This document shows positions 7,861 to 15,709 of a stretch of 64,000 nt of DNA, one piece after another. The translations under genes were made by a program, and so were the position numbers. The DNA is from Bacillota bacterium (GTDB lineage: Bacteria > Bacillota > Clostridia > Oscillospirales > Ruminococcaceae), in NCBI GenBank assembly GCA_023457355.1, contig JAEWLW010000056.1, positions 1 through 64,000 of the forward strand, given 5' to 3'. The number at the start of each line of letters is the position of its first letter. Position 1 is the stretch's first letter. The notes under the pieces were generated by a model, which worked only from the letters and a program-made list of their open reading frames with translations, searched no databases and was not told where the DNA came from.

Positions 7861-9267
7861 ATGCCCCAAACATATGATCTGGTCGTAATCGGCGCCGGGC
7901 CCGGCGGCTATACGGCGGCGATTTCGGCCGCGCAGCACGGGATGCGCGTTGCGCTGGTTGAAGCGCGCCAGACGGGCGGAACCTGCCTGAACCGCGGCTG
8001 TATTCCGACAAAAACGTTGTTGCACGCGGCAAACCTGTATCAGGAAATGCAGCATTGTGAAAACCTTGGCCTTAAAGTATCGGCTTTCGGTTATGATATG
8101 GACGCCATTTACCGGCGCAAGGACGAAGTAGTGGCCGGGCTCCGGAATGGCGTTGAAGAGCTGCTGAAAGCCAACGGCGTGGCGCTGATCTCAGGCAAAG
8201 CAAAAATTCTCTCCGCCCAAAGGGTGCTGGTCAGCGGGCTGCCGGAAAACACCCTGCTGGAAACAACTAAAATTCTCATTGCCACCGGGGCATTGCCGGT
8301 CAGGCCGCCTATTCCGGGCATCGACCTGCCCGGTGTGCGCACCAGTGATGATTTGCTGGAAGGGCAGGCGACGGACTACAAAAGCCTTATTATCATTGGC
8401 GGCGGCGTCATCGGCGTGGAGTTCGCGTCGGTGTTTAACGCGTTGGGCTGCGAAGTGACAATTATTGAAGCAGCTCCGCGCATCCTTCCGACACTGGACC
8501 GCGAAATTGCGCAGAATCTCGGGATGATTCTCAAAAAACGCGGCATCACCATCCATACCGGCTGCACTGTTGAACGCATTACGCAGTGCGACGGAAATCT
8601 GTGCTGCCATTTCGCCGCAAAAAGCCGTGCGCAGGAGGCGACGGCTGCCGGGGTTCTGGTTTCAGTGGGTAGAAAAGCGAATATTGACGGCCTGTTCGGC
8701 GAGGATTTAAACGTCGGGCAGCAGCGGGGCATTCTTGTCGACGGACATAATGAAACCAGCGAAAAAGGGGTTTACGCAATCGGCGACGTCATTGCGGGCA
8801 GCATTCAGCTGGCGCATGCCGCCGCTGCACAGGCATTGAACACCGTGGCCGCAATGGCCGGTGAGGCGCCGCCGGTAAATATTGAGGCCATTCCCAGTTG
8901 TATCTTTACCAGCCCTGAAATTGCCTCGGTGGGCATCACCGCACAGCAGGCAAAGGAGCGGGGTATCGCAATCAAAACCGGAAAATACAGCATGTCCGGC
9001 CACGGTAAGTCCATCATCGAGCAGCAGGAGCGCAGTTTTGTGAAGCTGACCTTCGATGCGGATTCGGAGGTTCTGCTGGGCGCTCAGCTCATGTGCGCAC
9101 GGGCTTCCGACCTGGTCAGTGAATTTACAGCCGCCCTTGCCAACCGGTTGACGGTTCACCAACTGGCGGCGGTCGTCCGCCCGCATCCATCCTTTTCCGA
9201 AGCCGCCACCGAAGCGGTTGAGGATGCGCTGCAACGCGCGGTTCACATTCTGCCCAGGAGAAAATAG
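7861..9267 (+). CDS. lpdA: Dihydrolipoyl dehydrogenase (L protein)
   Basis: The enzyme reoxidises the dihydrolipoyl arm of GcvH using FAD and NAD+. Visible are the FAD-binding GAGPGGYTAAI, the redox-active disulfide GGTCLNRGCIPTK, the NAD site GGGVIGVEFASVFNALG, the second FAD motif YAIGDV, and the C-terminal catalytic dyad HPSFSEAATEA. There is no N-terminal lipoyl domain. The start is taken as ATG 7861 (MPQTYDLVVIG), with GAGGAG ten bases before it; an in-frame GTG at 7843 lies inside the ribosome site. As the last gene of the operon it completes a full T-H-PA-PB-L glycine cleavage set under one glycine riboswitch. Confidence 0.95.
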   Translation: MPQTYDLVVIGAGPGGYTAAISAAQHGMRVALVEARQTGGTCLNRGCIPTKTLLHAANLYQEMQHCENLGLKVSAFGYDMDAIYRRKDEVVAGLRNGVEELLKANGVALISGKAKILSAQRVLVSGLPENTLLETTKILIATGALPVRPPIPGIDLPGVRTSDDLLEGQATDYKSLIIIGGGVIGVEFASVFNALGCEVTIIEAAPRILPTLDREIAQNLGMILKKRGITIHTGCTVERITQCDGNLCCHFAAKSRAQEATAAGVLVSVGRKANIDGLFGEDLNVGQQRGILVDGHNETSEKGVYAIGDVIAGSIQLAHAAAAQALNTVAAMAGEAPPVNIEAIPSCIFTSPEIASVGITAQQAKERGIAIKTGKYSMSGHGKSIIEQQERSFVKLTFDADSEVLLGAQLMCARASDLVSEFTAALANRLTVHQLAAVVRPHPSFSEAATEAVEDALQRAVHILPRRK

Positions 9268-9337
9268 CGCTGTGCATGTCGCGGCCGAGGCTGATACAAT
9301 TGTTTTCCCTTAGTGACAGCCACCCATTCTTCCAGGC

Positions 9338-9445
9338 GAGTCCTTTGCGGCACCGAGTGTTTCAGGTAACTGCTGCTTCGTGGAGAGACGGGTTATCCCG
9401 GCGAGAAAGTTTCATGGCAAGCGCGGCAAAAAACGGCTGTCAGGC
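9338..9445 (+). ncRNA. Possible degenerate glycine riboswitch (relic)
   Basis: GGCACCGA at 9349-9356 and TTTCAGGTAAC at 9360-9370 reproduce the core blocks of the second aptamer at 3408-3487, but the roughly 30 bases normally between them are missing. TGGAGAGAC follows at 9381, as at the start of a next aptamer, then CGAGAAAGTTTC and GGCAAAAAACGG, which resemble the other conserved blocks. No plus-strand gene follows; only a terminator and a convergent gene. I read it as the decayed remains of a second riboswitch. Resemblance by eye only. Confidence 0.4.
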
Positions 9446-9501
9446 CGGCTTTTACAGATTAAAGGTGGCCCCGGCATTGGGCAGCACCTCTTCCTGAGAT
9501 G

Positions 9502-9545
9502 AAAAAGCCCCCAATCGCAGTTTTATCTACGACTGGAGGCTTTTT
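9502..9545. terminator. Bidirectional terminator between lpd and the racemase gene
   Basis: Arms 9502-9517 and 9530-9545 pair at 14 of 16 positions around a 12-base loop. One arm starts with AAAAAG and the other ends with CTTTTT, so it can act in both directions. It sits between the convergent gcv operon (plus) and the racemase-family gene (minus). Confidence 0.8.
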
Positions 9546-9590
9546 CTCTTTACGTAAGGGGGGTACCTCTATTCTAAAGTGCGAAAGAAG

Positions 9591-10322
9591 CTATCTGTTT
9601 TTATAGCCGGGTGCGTTAACACAGGAATCGATAAATTCAATCAACTGGTTAATACCGAAAACCGGCACACCTGAGGCCTTTTGAATCAGGCTGGCAAACG
9701 GGGCATAGTTGGAGCATTCCAGCAGGATAGCGCCGGTATCGGGGTGCTCGGCCATATGGCGCTCGGTCATTTCCAACACGCAGGCTTCCAGTTTTTCCAG
9801 GTCGCCTTCGAGAAAATCGCCGATAATCAGCCTGGAAAACTCGGCGTTTTCAGGCAGGCCGGAGACGCAGACGGAAATATCTTTGGAGGACCAGCCGGAC
9901 TGGTTAAAATATTCCTCGGTCATCAACTCGGGGTTGATGGTTAAAATACCGATTTTCTTTTTGCGGTTGAGCATGGTGTGAATCATCGGTGCCAGCAGCA
10001 GGGGCGAGGTGAACACCGGAATATTGACCGCGTCGGCCAGCTGCCGCTGAAATCCGCTTAAAAAGCCGCAGCTTGTGGTGATGGCTTTGCAGCCCTCCTG
10101 CTCCAGGCTTTGTGCGGCACGGATAAAGGGCATCAGCAGACGCTCCTGCGCGTTGTTTATATTCAGATTGGCACCTTCCACATTTTGTACAATGCGGTAG
10201 CGCACCGGCACGTTGAAGGTTCTGGCATTTCCAATGTCGCCTAAGAGGCGCGGAAAAATGGTGGGCATCATCAAAATGCCGATATCCTGACCATAGTTGG
10301 TGTAGCCGCCCTTAATATTCAT
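9591..10322 (-). CDS. Aspartate/glutamate (hydantoin) racemase-family protein
   Basis: The 243-residue protein has the layout of the cofactor-independent Asp/Glu racemase superfamily: two pseudo-symmetric halves each donating a cysteine, here TTSCGFL in the first half and LLECSNYAPF in the second. It also has the KKIGILTIN strand that opens the second half. ATG 10322 is chosen because AAAGGAG lies eight bases before it; a longer frame to 10460 has no ribosome site. It lies downstream of the PucR regulator on the same strand but has its own promoter. Likely roles are racemisation of an amino acid or hydantoin, or a related maleate-isomerase-type reaction; the substrate is unknown. The racemase context fits the D-2-hydroxyacid and amine dehydrogenases nearby. 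Confidence 0.8.
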   Translation of the reverse strand: MNIKGGYTNYGQDIGILMMPTIFPRLLGDIGNARTFNVPVRYRIVQNVEGANLNINNAQERLLMPFIRAAQSLEQEGCKAITTSCGFLSGFQRQLADAVNIPVFTSPLLLAPMIHTMLNRKKKIGILTINPELMTEEYFNQSGWSSKDISVCVSGLPENAEFSRLIIGDFLEGDLEKLEACVLEMTERHMAEHPDTGAILLECSNYAPFASLIQKASGVPVFGINQLIEFIDSCVNAPGYKNR

Positions 10323-10359
10323 TTGCAACTCTCCTTTCGGCTGCGCGTTCTTTAGGGGT

Positions 10360-10388
10360 AAAATATCACAGTGCGAAGCAGTAGTCAA
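10360..10388 (-). promoter_or_regulatory. Promoter of the racemase-family gene
   Basis: Read on the minus strand: TTGACT (10388-10383), a 17-base spacer and TATTTT (10365-10360), with TG one base before the -10 box. It is about 40 bases from the start codon. Farther upstream, toward 10440, are AT-rich inverted stretches that could bind the adjacent PucR regulator. Confidence 0.5.
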
Positions 10389-10456
10389 ATCAAGAAGGTT
10401 AAATTGATACACTTTGATATGTTTTATGATAAAACACCTACACTTTGTCCATTCAC

Positions 10457-11626
10457 TCAATAAGCAAAAAAATCATGGAACAGCAGTGTGACCGACATAT
10501 AGAGCCGGACATAATAATCATCGAGATTCAGCCCGCTTAACGCGCTTATTTTGTCCAAACGCTTAAGCAACGTATGCCTGTGAATAAAAAGATACTTTGC
10601 GGTTCGCGAGACGTTGCAGCTTTCGGCCAGATAAATGCGCAGGGTGTGCACATAGTTTGTTTTGTTGATGCGGTCGTAATTCAAAAGGACCTGTAACGCC
10701 TGGTTTTCCAGCACGACTGAACGGTCGTTTTGATGCAGCGCGCCGAACATTTTTAAAAAAGTGATATTTTCATAAGCGCAAACGCCGCGGCGCGCCTTGA
10801 TGGATTTGAGGACATCGATTGCAGAAACGGCGTGATGCAGCGCCTGCCCCAGCTGGTCGGCCGAGTGCAGTGTGTCAATGCCGATATAGCAACTGACGCC
10901 CTGCTGTTCTGAAAGATGGGTCAATTTAATGTTCAGCTCGTAAAAAAGCGACTGGAAGAAATAATCTTTTGGCAGGGAAAGCAAAAACACGGCATTGCCG
11001 CCCTCAAGGCTTTTGGCGTGGCATTGCAGGGCATCCGCCAGTAAAAAGGAGCGCATCCGGCTAAAGCAGTTTTCCCAGTCCTGCGCGTTGGTCGGGGCAT
11101 AGTTCACCGACTTAACCAGCAAAAGATGGGCGGTATTGCCGCTTTTCTCGCAGAACAGTTCATCCGAAAACGCCCCCGCAATATGCCCCAGAAAGGCATA
11201 GGCGTCTTTATGCAGATCGCCTGAAAGGTTGCCGCCCGTTTTACTCTTATTAATCTTGCGTATAAGTACCCGGAGAATTTCTGAAAAGGTCAGCTCCTTC
11301 GGAAATTCTAAAACGGGGAAGCCGCAGCGGTTGGCCTGCTCCAGAATATAGCGCGGAATAGCGTCGATATAATAACCGGGCTGAATGGCAAGGCCGCTGA
11401 CGCCGCGCTTTTTTAAACGCATAATCAAGTCGGCATGGCGCTCTTGCAGATTCAGGTCATAACCCGTGGTCACCAGCAGTTCACCCCGTTGGATGGAATC
11501 CGGCGAATCAAGAATCTCCATGACATTGACCCAGGTGATTTCATTAGTCAAACCGTCCTGTCCGGCTGCAATTTTAACATTGTTCAGCAGCCCCTGCTCA
11601 ATAATATCTTTTATCAGCAAGCCCAT
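10457..11626 (-). CDS. PucR-family transcriptional regulator
   Basis: The 389-residue protein starts with a PucR N-terminal ligand domain: IKDIIEQGLLNNVKIAAG, then WVNVMEILDSPDSIQRGELLVTTG in two pieces, and QANRCGFPVLEFP. It ends with the PucR-type helix-turn-helix (SRTAKYLFIHRHTLLKRLDKI). Members regulate purine, amino-acid and other nitrogen catabolism. ATG 11626 is preceded by GGGGGTG, and the in-frame codons upstream have no such site. It faces away from the hydroxyacid dehydrogenase operon across a 179-bp gap and lies upstream of the racemase-family gene, so it most likely controls one or both. The effector is not predictable. Confidence 0.88.
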   Translation of the reverse strand: MGLLIKDIIEQGLLNNVKIAAGQDGLTNEITWVNVMEILDSPDSIQRGELLVTTGYDLNLQERHADLIMRLKKRGVSGLAIQPGYYIDAIPRYILEQANRCGFPVLEFPKELTFSEILRVLIRKINKSKTGGNLSGDLHKDAYAFLGHIAGAFSDELFCEKSGNTAHLLLVKSVNYAPTNAQDWENCFSRMRSFLLADALQCHAKSLEGGNAVFLLSLPKDYFFQSLFYELNIKLTHLSEQQGVSCYIGIDTLHSADQLGQALHHAVSAIDVLKSIKARRGVCAYENITFLKMFGALHQNDRSVVLENQALQVLLNYDRINKTNYVHTLRIYLAESCNVSRTAKYLFIHRHTLLKRLDKISALSGLNLDDYYVRLYMSVTLLFHDFFAY

Positions 11627-11805
11627 TTCAACACCCCCAAATGCAGCTTTATTGTCTTTATCTTGCATTATATCATAAGTGGCCGCATCCGTCATAGTAA
11701 AAAATCGACAAGTTGTCCACTAAATTTTTGAAAATGGGTACATAATACAAATTGTAAAATACGCCTTGGACGTGTAAGATGTTTTTCAAAAGGAGGCCGG
11801 ATATT

Positions 11806-12828
11806 ATGGCGTACAAAGTTTTGGTGACAGAACCGATTAACCAAAAAGGCATTGATTTTTTGATTCAACAGGGCTATGAGGTTTTGATGGGGACCGGCCC
11901 CGCGGAAGAAACGCTGCTCAGCGAGGCAGTTGACTGCGATGGTATTCTGACCCGCAACGGCCGGATTACCGAAAGAGTCCTGAAGGCTTGCCCCAGACTC
12001 AAAGTGGTTTCGATGCACGGTGTCGGCGTGGACTGCATCGACGTTGAAGCCGCGACAAAGCTGGGCATCCAGGTGACAAACGCGGCAAATTCCAACCAGA
12101 CATCGGTGGCCGAATACGCCATCGGGCTGATTCTTATGCTGGCAAAGCATTCCATCACCTATAATAACGGCTTAAAGAGCGGCGATATGGATGTGCGCAA
12201 GCTTTTTGGCAGCGATGTCGGCGGCAAGACGCTGGGCATTATCGGCATGGGCAACATCGGCACGCAGGTGGCCAGAATGGCAGCCCATGGCATGAATATG
12301 AAGGTGATCGGCTACAGCCGGCATGTCAATAAGGAAACAAAAACCGATTTCGGCGTGTTGACAAACGACCTGGATGCCGTGCTGGCCTCGGCGGATTATC
12401 TCACGCTGCATCTGCCCGGCGGCGCTTCAACCAAGCATTTGATCGGCGAGCGTGAACTTTCGCTGATGAAGCCGGGCGCATTCCTGATCAACACCGGCAG
12501 AGGCGAAGTTATTGACGAGGCCGCTTTGATCAAGGCCCTGAGCGAGAAGCGCATTAAAGGCGCCGCGCTTGATGTGTTTGAGGGCAACCTGCCCAAGCAG
12601 GATAACCCGCTGCTTTCAATGGAAAATGTGATTGTTACCCCGCACACCGCGGCGTTTACCACCGAAGCGCTTGAGCGCATGGCCTATCAGGCCGCCTTGG
12701 GCATTGTCGAGGTGCTGGAAGGATTGCCGGTAACCTATGCTGTCAATAAAATTCACGATGCTTTTGAAGAAAATAAAAATATCTCAAAGGTTATGGACTT
12801 TTTCAGGCATGAATTCGGTTACAAATAA
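11806..12828 (+). CDS. D-2-hydroxyacid dehydrogenase (phosphoglycerate dehydrogenase-like)
   Basis: This NAD-dependent reductase or dehydrogenase of D-2-hydroxy acids has 340 residues. Features are NGRITERVLKACPRLK, the cofactor loop IGMGNIGTQVARMA, NTGRGEVIDEAAL, the catalytic-site region ALDVFEGN and the catalytic histidine in VTPHTAAFT. AAAAGGAGG lies before ATG 11806. SerA-type ACT domains are absent, so a role in serine synthesis is less likely than reduction of a 2-keto acid. It is the first gene of a run with a second hydroxyacid dehydrogenase and an aminotransferase, which together could interconvert amino, keto and hydroxy acids, as in the reductive branch of amino-acid fermentation. 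Confidence 0.85.
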   Translation: MAYKVLVTEPINQKGIDFLIQQGYEVLMGTGPAEETLLSEAVDCDGILTRNGRITERVLKACPRLKVVSMHGVGVDCIDVEAATKLGIQVTNAANSNQTSVAEYAIGLILMLAKHSITYNNGLKSGDMDVRKLFGSDVGGKTLGIIGMGNIGTQVARMAAHGMNMKVIGYSRHVNKETKTDFGVLTNDLDAVLASADYLTLHLPGGASTKHLIGERELSLMKPGAFLINTGRGEVIDEAALIKALSEKRIKGAALDVFEGNLPKQDNPLLSMENVIVTPHTAAFTTEALERMAYQAALGIVEVLEGLPVTYAVNKIHDAFEENKNISKVMDFFRHEFGYK

Positions 12829-12905
12829 TCGTCCCAGGGCATTCTTAAAGACTTGTTTATTTTTGACTTTCAAGAAGCGTCCAAAAAATTTTAAGGAGCA
12901 TGATC

Positions 12906-13892
12906 ATGAAAATCCGCGTTTACGGCGTACAGGCGGACGAGAGGCCCTATTACCGCGAAGTTCAGAAAAGATACGGTTTTGACTTGACCTTTGCGTCTGA
13001 GATATTGTCGGCCGATACCGTACACCTTACCAAGGGCTTTGACGGGCTGATTATTATGACAAACTGTAAAATAAGCGGGGATGTGGCGCGGGCGCTCAAG
13101 CAGAACGGTGTGCGGTTTCTGGCGACGCGTACGGCGGGCACCGACCATATTGATGTGGCCGCTGTGCATGAAAACGGATTGTCAATCGCAAATGTGCCGT
13201 CCTATTCCCCAAACGCCATCGCTGAACACACCGTTATGACGGCATTGAATCTGCTGCGTCATACAAAACGGTCTGCGCGCAAAATTGATATTGGTGATTT
13301 TACGATGACCGGCTTAAAGGGCAGGGAATTGGGCAGCATGACGGCGGGGGTTTGGGGTGTCGGTCAAATCGGCTTGGCCACCATGCGCCTGCTCAACGGC
13401 TTTGGCTGCCGGGTGCTCTCTTACGGCACGCATCCAAGTGAGGAAGCGGCCAAATATAGCGCACCGGTTACCACCGACATCCTTTTAAAAGAATCGGATA
13501 TCATTTTTCTCCATTGCCCGCTCAGGGCACAAAATTATCATATGATAGACCGCCGGGCCATCACCCAAATGAAGGACGGCGCATTCCTAGTCAACACGGC
13601 GCGCGGTGGCCTGGTGGATGCCGAGGCGGTATTGGCGGCGCTGCAAGAAGGCAAATTGGCGGGCTATGGCTTTGATGTATACGAAACCGAAGCGGCGTTT
13701 TTGCGAAAGAATATCGGCCTGGCGGCTGTCGAGGACCAGGTATTCCGGGCGCTGCTGGACCGCGACGACGTCATTTATACGGCGCATGTCGCTTTTTATA
13801 CCGATACGGCAATTGAAAGTATGATTTCTGTGACGCTCGATAACTTAAAGGAATACGAGCTGACCGGCACATGCAGAAATGAGGTGCATTGA
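12906..13892 (+). CDS. D-lactate dehydrogenase-like D-2-hydroxyacid dehydrogenase
   Basis: A second member of the D-2-hydroxyacid dehydrogenase family, closer to the D-lactate/D-hydroxyisocaproate/VanH branch. It has FLATRTAGTDHID, NVPSYSPNAIAEHTV, the cofactor loop GVWGVGQIGLATMRLL, NTARGGLVDAEA and GYGFDVYETE. The usual catalytic histidine lies in IYTAHVAFYT. The start is ATG 12906, seven bases after AAGGAG; the ATG at 12900 is too close. It is 328 aa long. It overlaps the aminotransferase by one base (TGATG). With that partner it could turn an amino acid into its 2-hydroxy acid, disposing of NADH. Substrate range cannot be read. Confidence 0.85.
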   Translation: MKIRVYGVQADERPYYREVQKRYGFDLTFASEILSADTVHLTKGFDGLIIMTNCKISGDVARALKQNGVRFLATRTAGTDHIDVAAVHENGLSIANVPSYSPNAIAEHTVMTALNLLRHTKRSARKIDIGDFTMTGLKGRELGSMTAGVWGVGQIGLATMRLLNGFGCRVLSYGTHPSEEAAKYSAPVTTDILLKESDIIFLHCPLRAQNYHMIDRRAITQMKDGAFLVNTARGGLVDAEAVLAALQEGKLAGYGFDVYETEAAFLRKNIGLAAVEDQVFRALLDRDDVIYTAHVAFYTDTAIESMISVTLDNLKEYELTGTCRNEVH

Positions 13893-15088
13893 TGAAAACA
13901 GGATACGATTTTTCCACGGGTTCATCCCGCGTACAGCGTTTGGCGGCCTCGCCGATACGCGCCATTCTCGACCGTGCGGCCGAGCTGCGCGCTGCGGGCA
14001 ACCGTGTGATTCCATTCAGCGCAGGCGAGCCGGATTTTAACACGCCCGAGCCGATTAAGCAGGCGACAATTGCGGCCATTAACAACAATTTTTCGCATTA
14101 CGGCTCCAACCGCGGCATGCCCCGGCTGCGCGAGATGATTGCGCGCAAGCTTCTTGCCGAGACCGGCGTTTCCTATGCGCCGGAGACGGAGGTCATCGTC
14201 ACCTCCAGCGGTGCGGAGGCGATTAACAACGCCATTTTGACTTTTATTGAGGACGGCGACGAGGTCATCGTGTTTACCCCAGCCTTTGTCAGCTATAAAA
14301 ATCTGATTAATTATGCGGGTGGTGTATTTATAGACATCCCGCTTAAGCCCGAAAACGGTTTTTGCCCCGATGCAAGTGCTGTGGAGCAGGCCATCACCGC
14401 GCGCACAAAGGCCATTGTACTCAACAACCCCAATAACCCCACTGGGACCGTTTATGACCGCAATACGCTTGAAAAGCTGGCGCAACTGGCTGTCAAACAT
14501 AATCTGCTGGTTATTTCAGACGAAATGTACAGCAGGCTGGTTTATGATGACGCCGAATTCACCTCCATGGCGGCTTTGCCGGGCATGAAGGAGCGTACCG
14601 TCATCATCAATGGCTTTTCAAAAACCTATGCCATGACCGGCTGGCGCCTCGGTTATCTTGCGGCCGACAAACGGCTGACAGCGCCCCTCATGAAGATGCA
14701 TCAGTATTCCACCACCTGTTCACCGACTTTCATCCAGCAGGGGCTGGCGGATTCACTGGAACTTATTGAAACTGCTGATGCGGTCGACAGCATGATCCGG
14801 GCTTTTGCAAAACGGCGAAAGGCTATTCTGGAAGGCCTTTCGGCCATTCCAAAGCTGAGCTGCGTGGTGCCCAAGGGCGCTTTTTATGTGATGGTGAACG
14901 TTTCGGCCACCGGCCTTGACGGTATGGCATTTGCTAAAAGGCTGCTGGAAGAACATTTTGTTGCGACGGTACCGGCTATCGGGCTCGGGGACGCCTGCGG
15001 GGATTTTATCCGCATTTCTTATGCTGCTTCAGATGAAGATATTGAAGAGGGGCTGCGGCGAATACTGCAATTCACATCTTCGCTTTAA
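13892..15088 (+). CDS. Class I/II pyridoxal-phosphate aminotransferase
   Basis: This is a fold-type I aminotransferase of the AspC/aromatic group with 398 residues. Visible are PFSAGEPDFNTPEPI, SSGAEAINNAI, LNNPNNPTGTVYD with the PLP-ring asparagine and aspartate region, the Schiff-base lysine in NGFSKTYAMTGWRLGY, and the arginine of FIRISYA that binds the substrate carboxylate. The TGATG junction with the preceding dehydrogenase, preceded by GAGGTG, shows translational coupling. It probably supplies 2-keto acids to the two upstream hydroxyacid dehydrogenases. Donor and acceptor specificity is unknown. Confidence 0.9.
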   Translation: MKTGYDFSTGSSRVQRLAASPIRAILDRAAELRAAGNRVIPFSAGEPDFNTPEPIKQATIAAINNNFSHYGSNRGMPRLREMIARKLLAETGVSYAPETEVIVTSSGAEAINNAILTFIEDGDEVIVFTPAFVSYKNLINYAGGVFIDIPLKPENGFCPDASAVEQAITARTKAIVLNNPNNPTGTVYDRNTLEKLAQLAVKHNLLVISDEMYSRLVYDDAEFTSMAALPGMKERTVIINGFSKTYAMTGWRLGYLAADKRLTAPLMKMHQYSTTCSPTFIQQGLADSLELIETADAVDSMIRAFAKRRKAILEGLSAIPKLSCVVPKGAFYVMVNVSATGLDGMAFAKRLLEEHFVATVPAIGLGDACGDFIRISYAASDEDIEEGLRRILQFTSSL

Positions 15089-15383
15089 AGCTGAACGTCA
15101 TAAATCCTCCATCTTTATTAATGGAAGTTAAGGCATGCCGGGTTGTATAAACAGCCAGAAAGGATCCTTCCCTCCAAAATCAACTTGCCAGCCTGAAACA
15201 TCATGGCTGTGTTGTTCAAACGGTATGCCCAAACTTCCCCAAAATCAGCATTTTAATCCGAACGGCCCAAGGCTGCTGTTGTACCGATACGGCCATTGCG
15301 GCCATGCTTTAAACCGTGGGATTTTTATTGCCTAGGGCAAAATACGAGCTGTTGTTCATTCAATATCATACATTCGTTTTAGT

Positions 15384-15424
15384 ATACACGGCAAATTATT
15401 GATGTTTGCCGTGTATGATATTTT
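15384..15424 (+). terminator. Terminator of the dehydrogenase/aminotransferase operon
   Basis: A perfect 12-bp stem (15384-15395 with 15405-15416) has a nine-base loop and is followed by GATATTTT. The roughly 300 bases before it after the aminotransferase stop hold no convincing gene; the one short frame at 15135-15335 lacks a ribosome site and family features. Confidence 0.7.
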
Positions 15425-15529
15425 CACCAATGCAAGTTGCTGCTTGCCTGTGGTTTTTGCAATGACAAATGGTGAAACTTGCACAAATTGAATCTTCAAC
15501 TATTTACTATACGGCTGAATGAATAAAGA

Positions 15530-15640
15530 GTATCATTAGTAAAACTGAAAAGCATGGTACGTCGTAGATGTACGATCTGGGGTTCTGATATTTCAAAGGA
15601 GAGATATGAAAAATATTCATGTCTCTTTTTTTGTTTTTCT
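15530..15640 (+). promoter_or_regulatory. Structured leader with terminator before livJ (possible attenuator)
   Basis: A strong intrinsic terminator stands only about 70 bases before the livJ start. Arms 15600-15610 and 15616-15626 pair with one G-U over 11 positions, weaker pairing extends outward, and a long T-rich tract follows. Just before it lies a small perfect hairpin (TCGTA-GATG-TACGA, 15562-15575). A terminator in this place suggests that transcription into the transporter operon is controlled by readthrough. I do not recognise the leader as a known riboswitch class. Confidence 0.5.
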
Positions 15641-15709
15641 TTTTGGTATCGCAGCACCCCGATCGTTGTCATATAAGGTTTTTGGCATTATTAAAAGGAG
15701 GAACAACAA

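Noticed and set aside
11806..12828. serA for serine biosynthesis
   Set aside because: It is shorter than ACT-domain SerA, lies beside a second hydroxyacid dehydrogenase and an aminotransferase, and no serC or serB is present; a general D-2-hydroxyacid dehydrogenase is safer.
15135..15335. 66-codon plus-strand frame after the aminotransferase
   Set aside because: No Shine-Dalgarno, unusual composition, and it lies just before the operon terminator.
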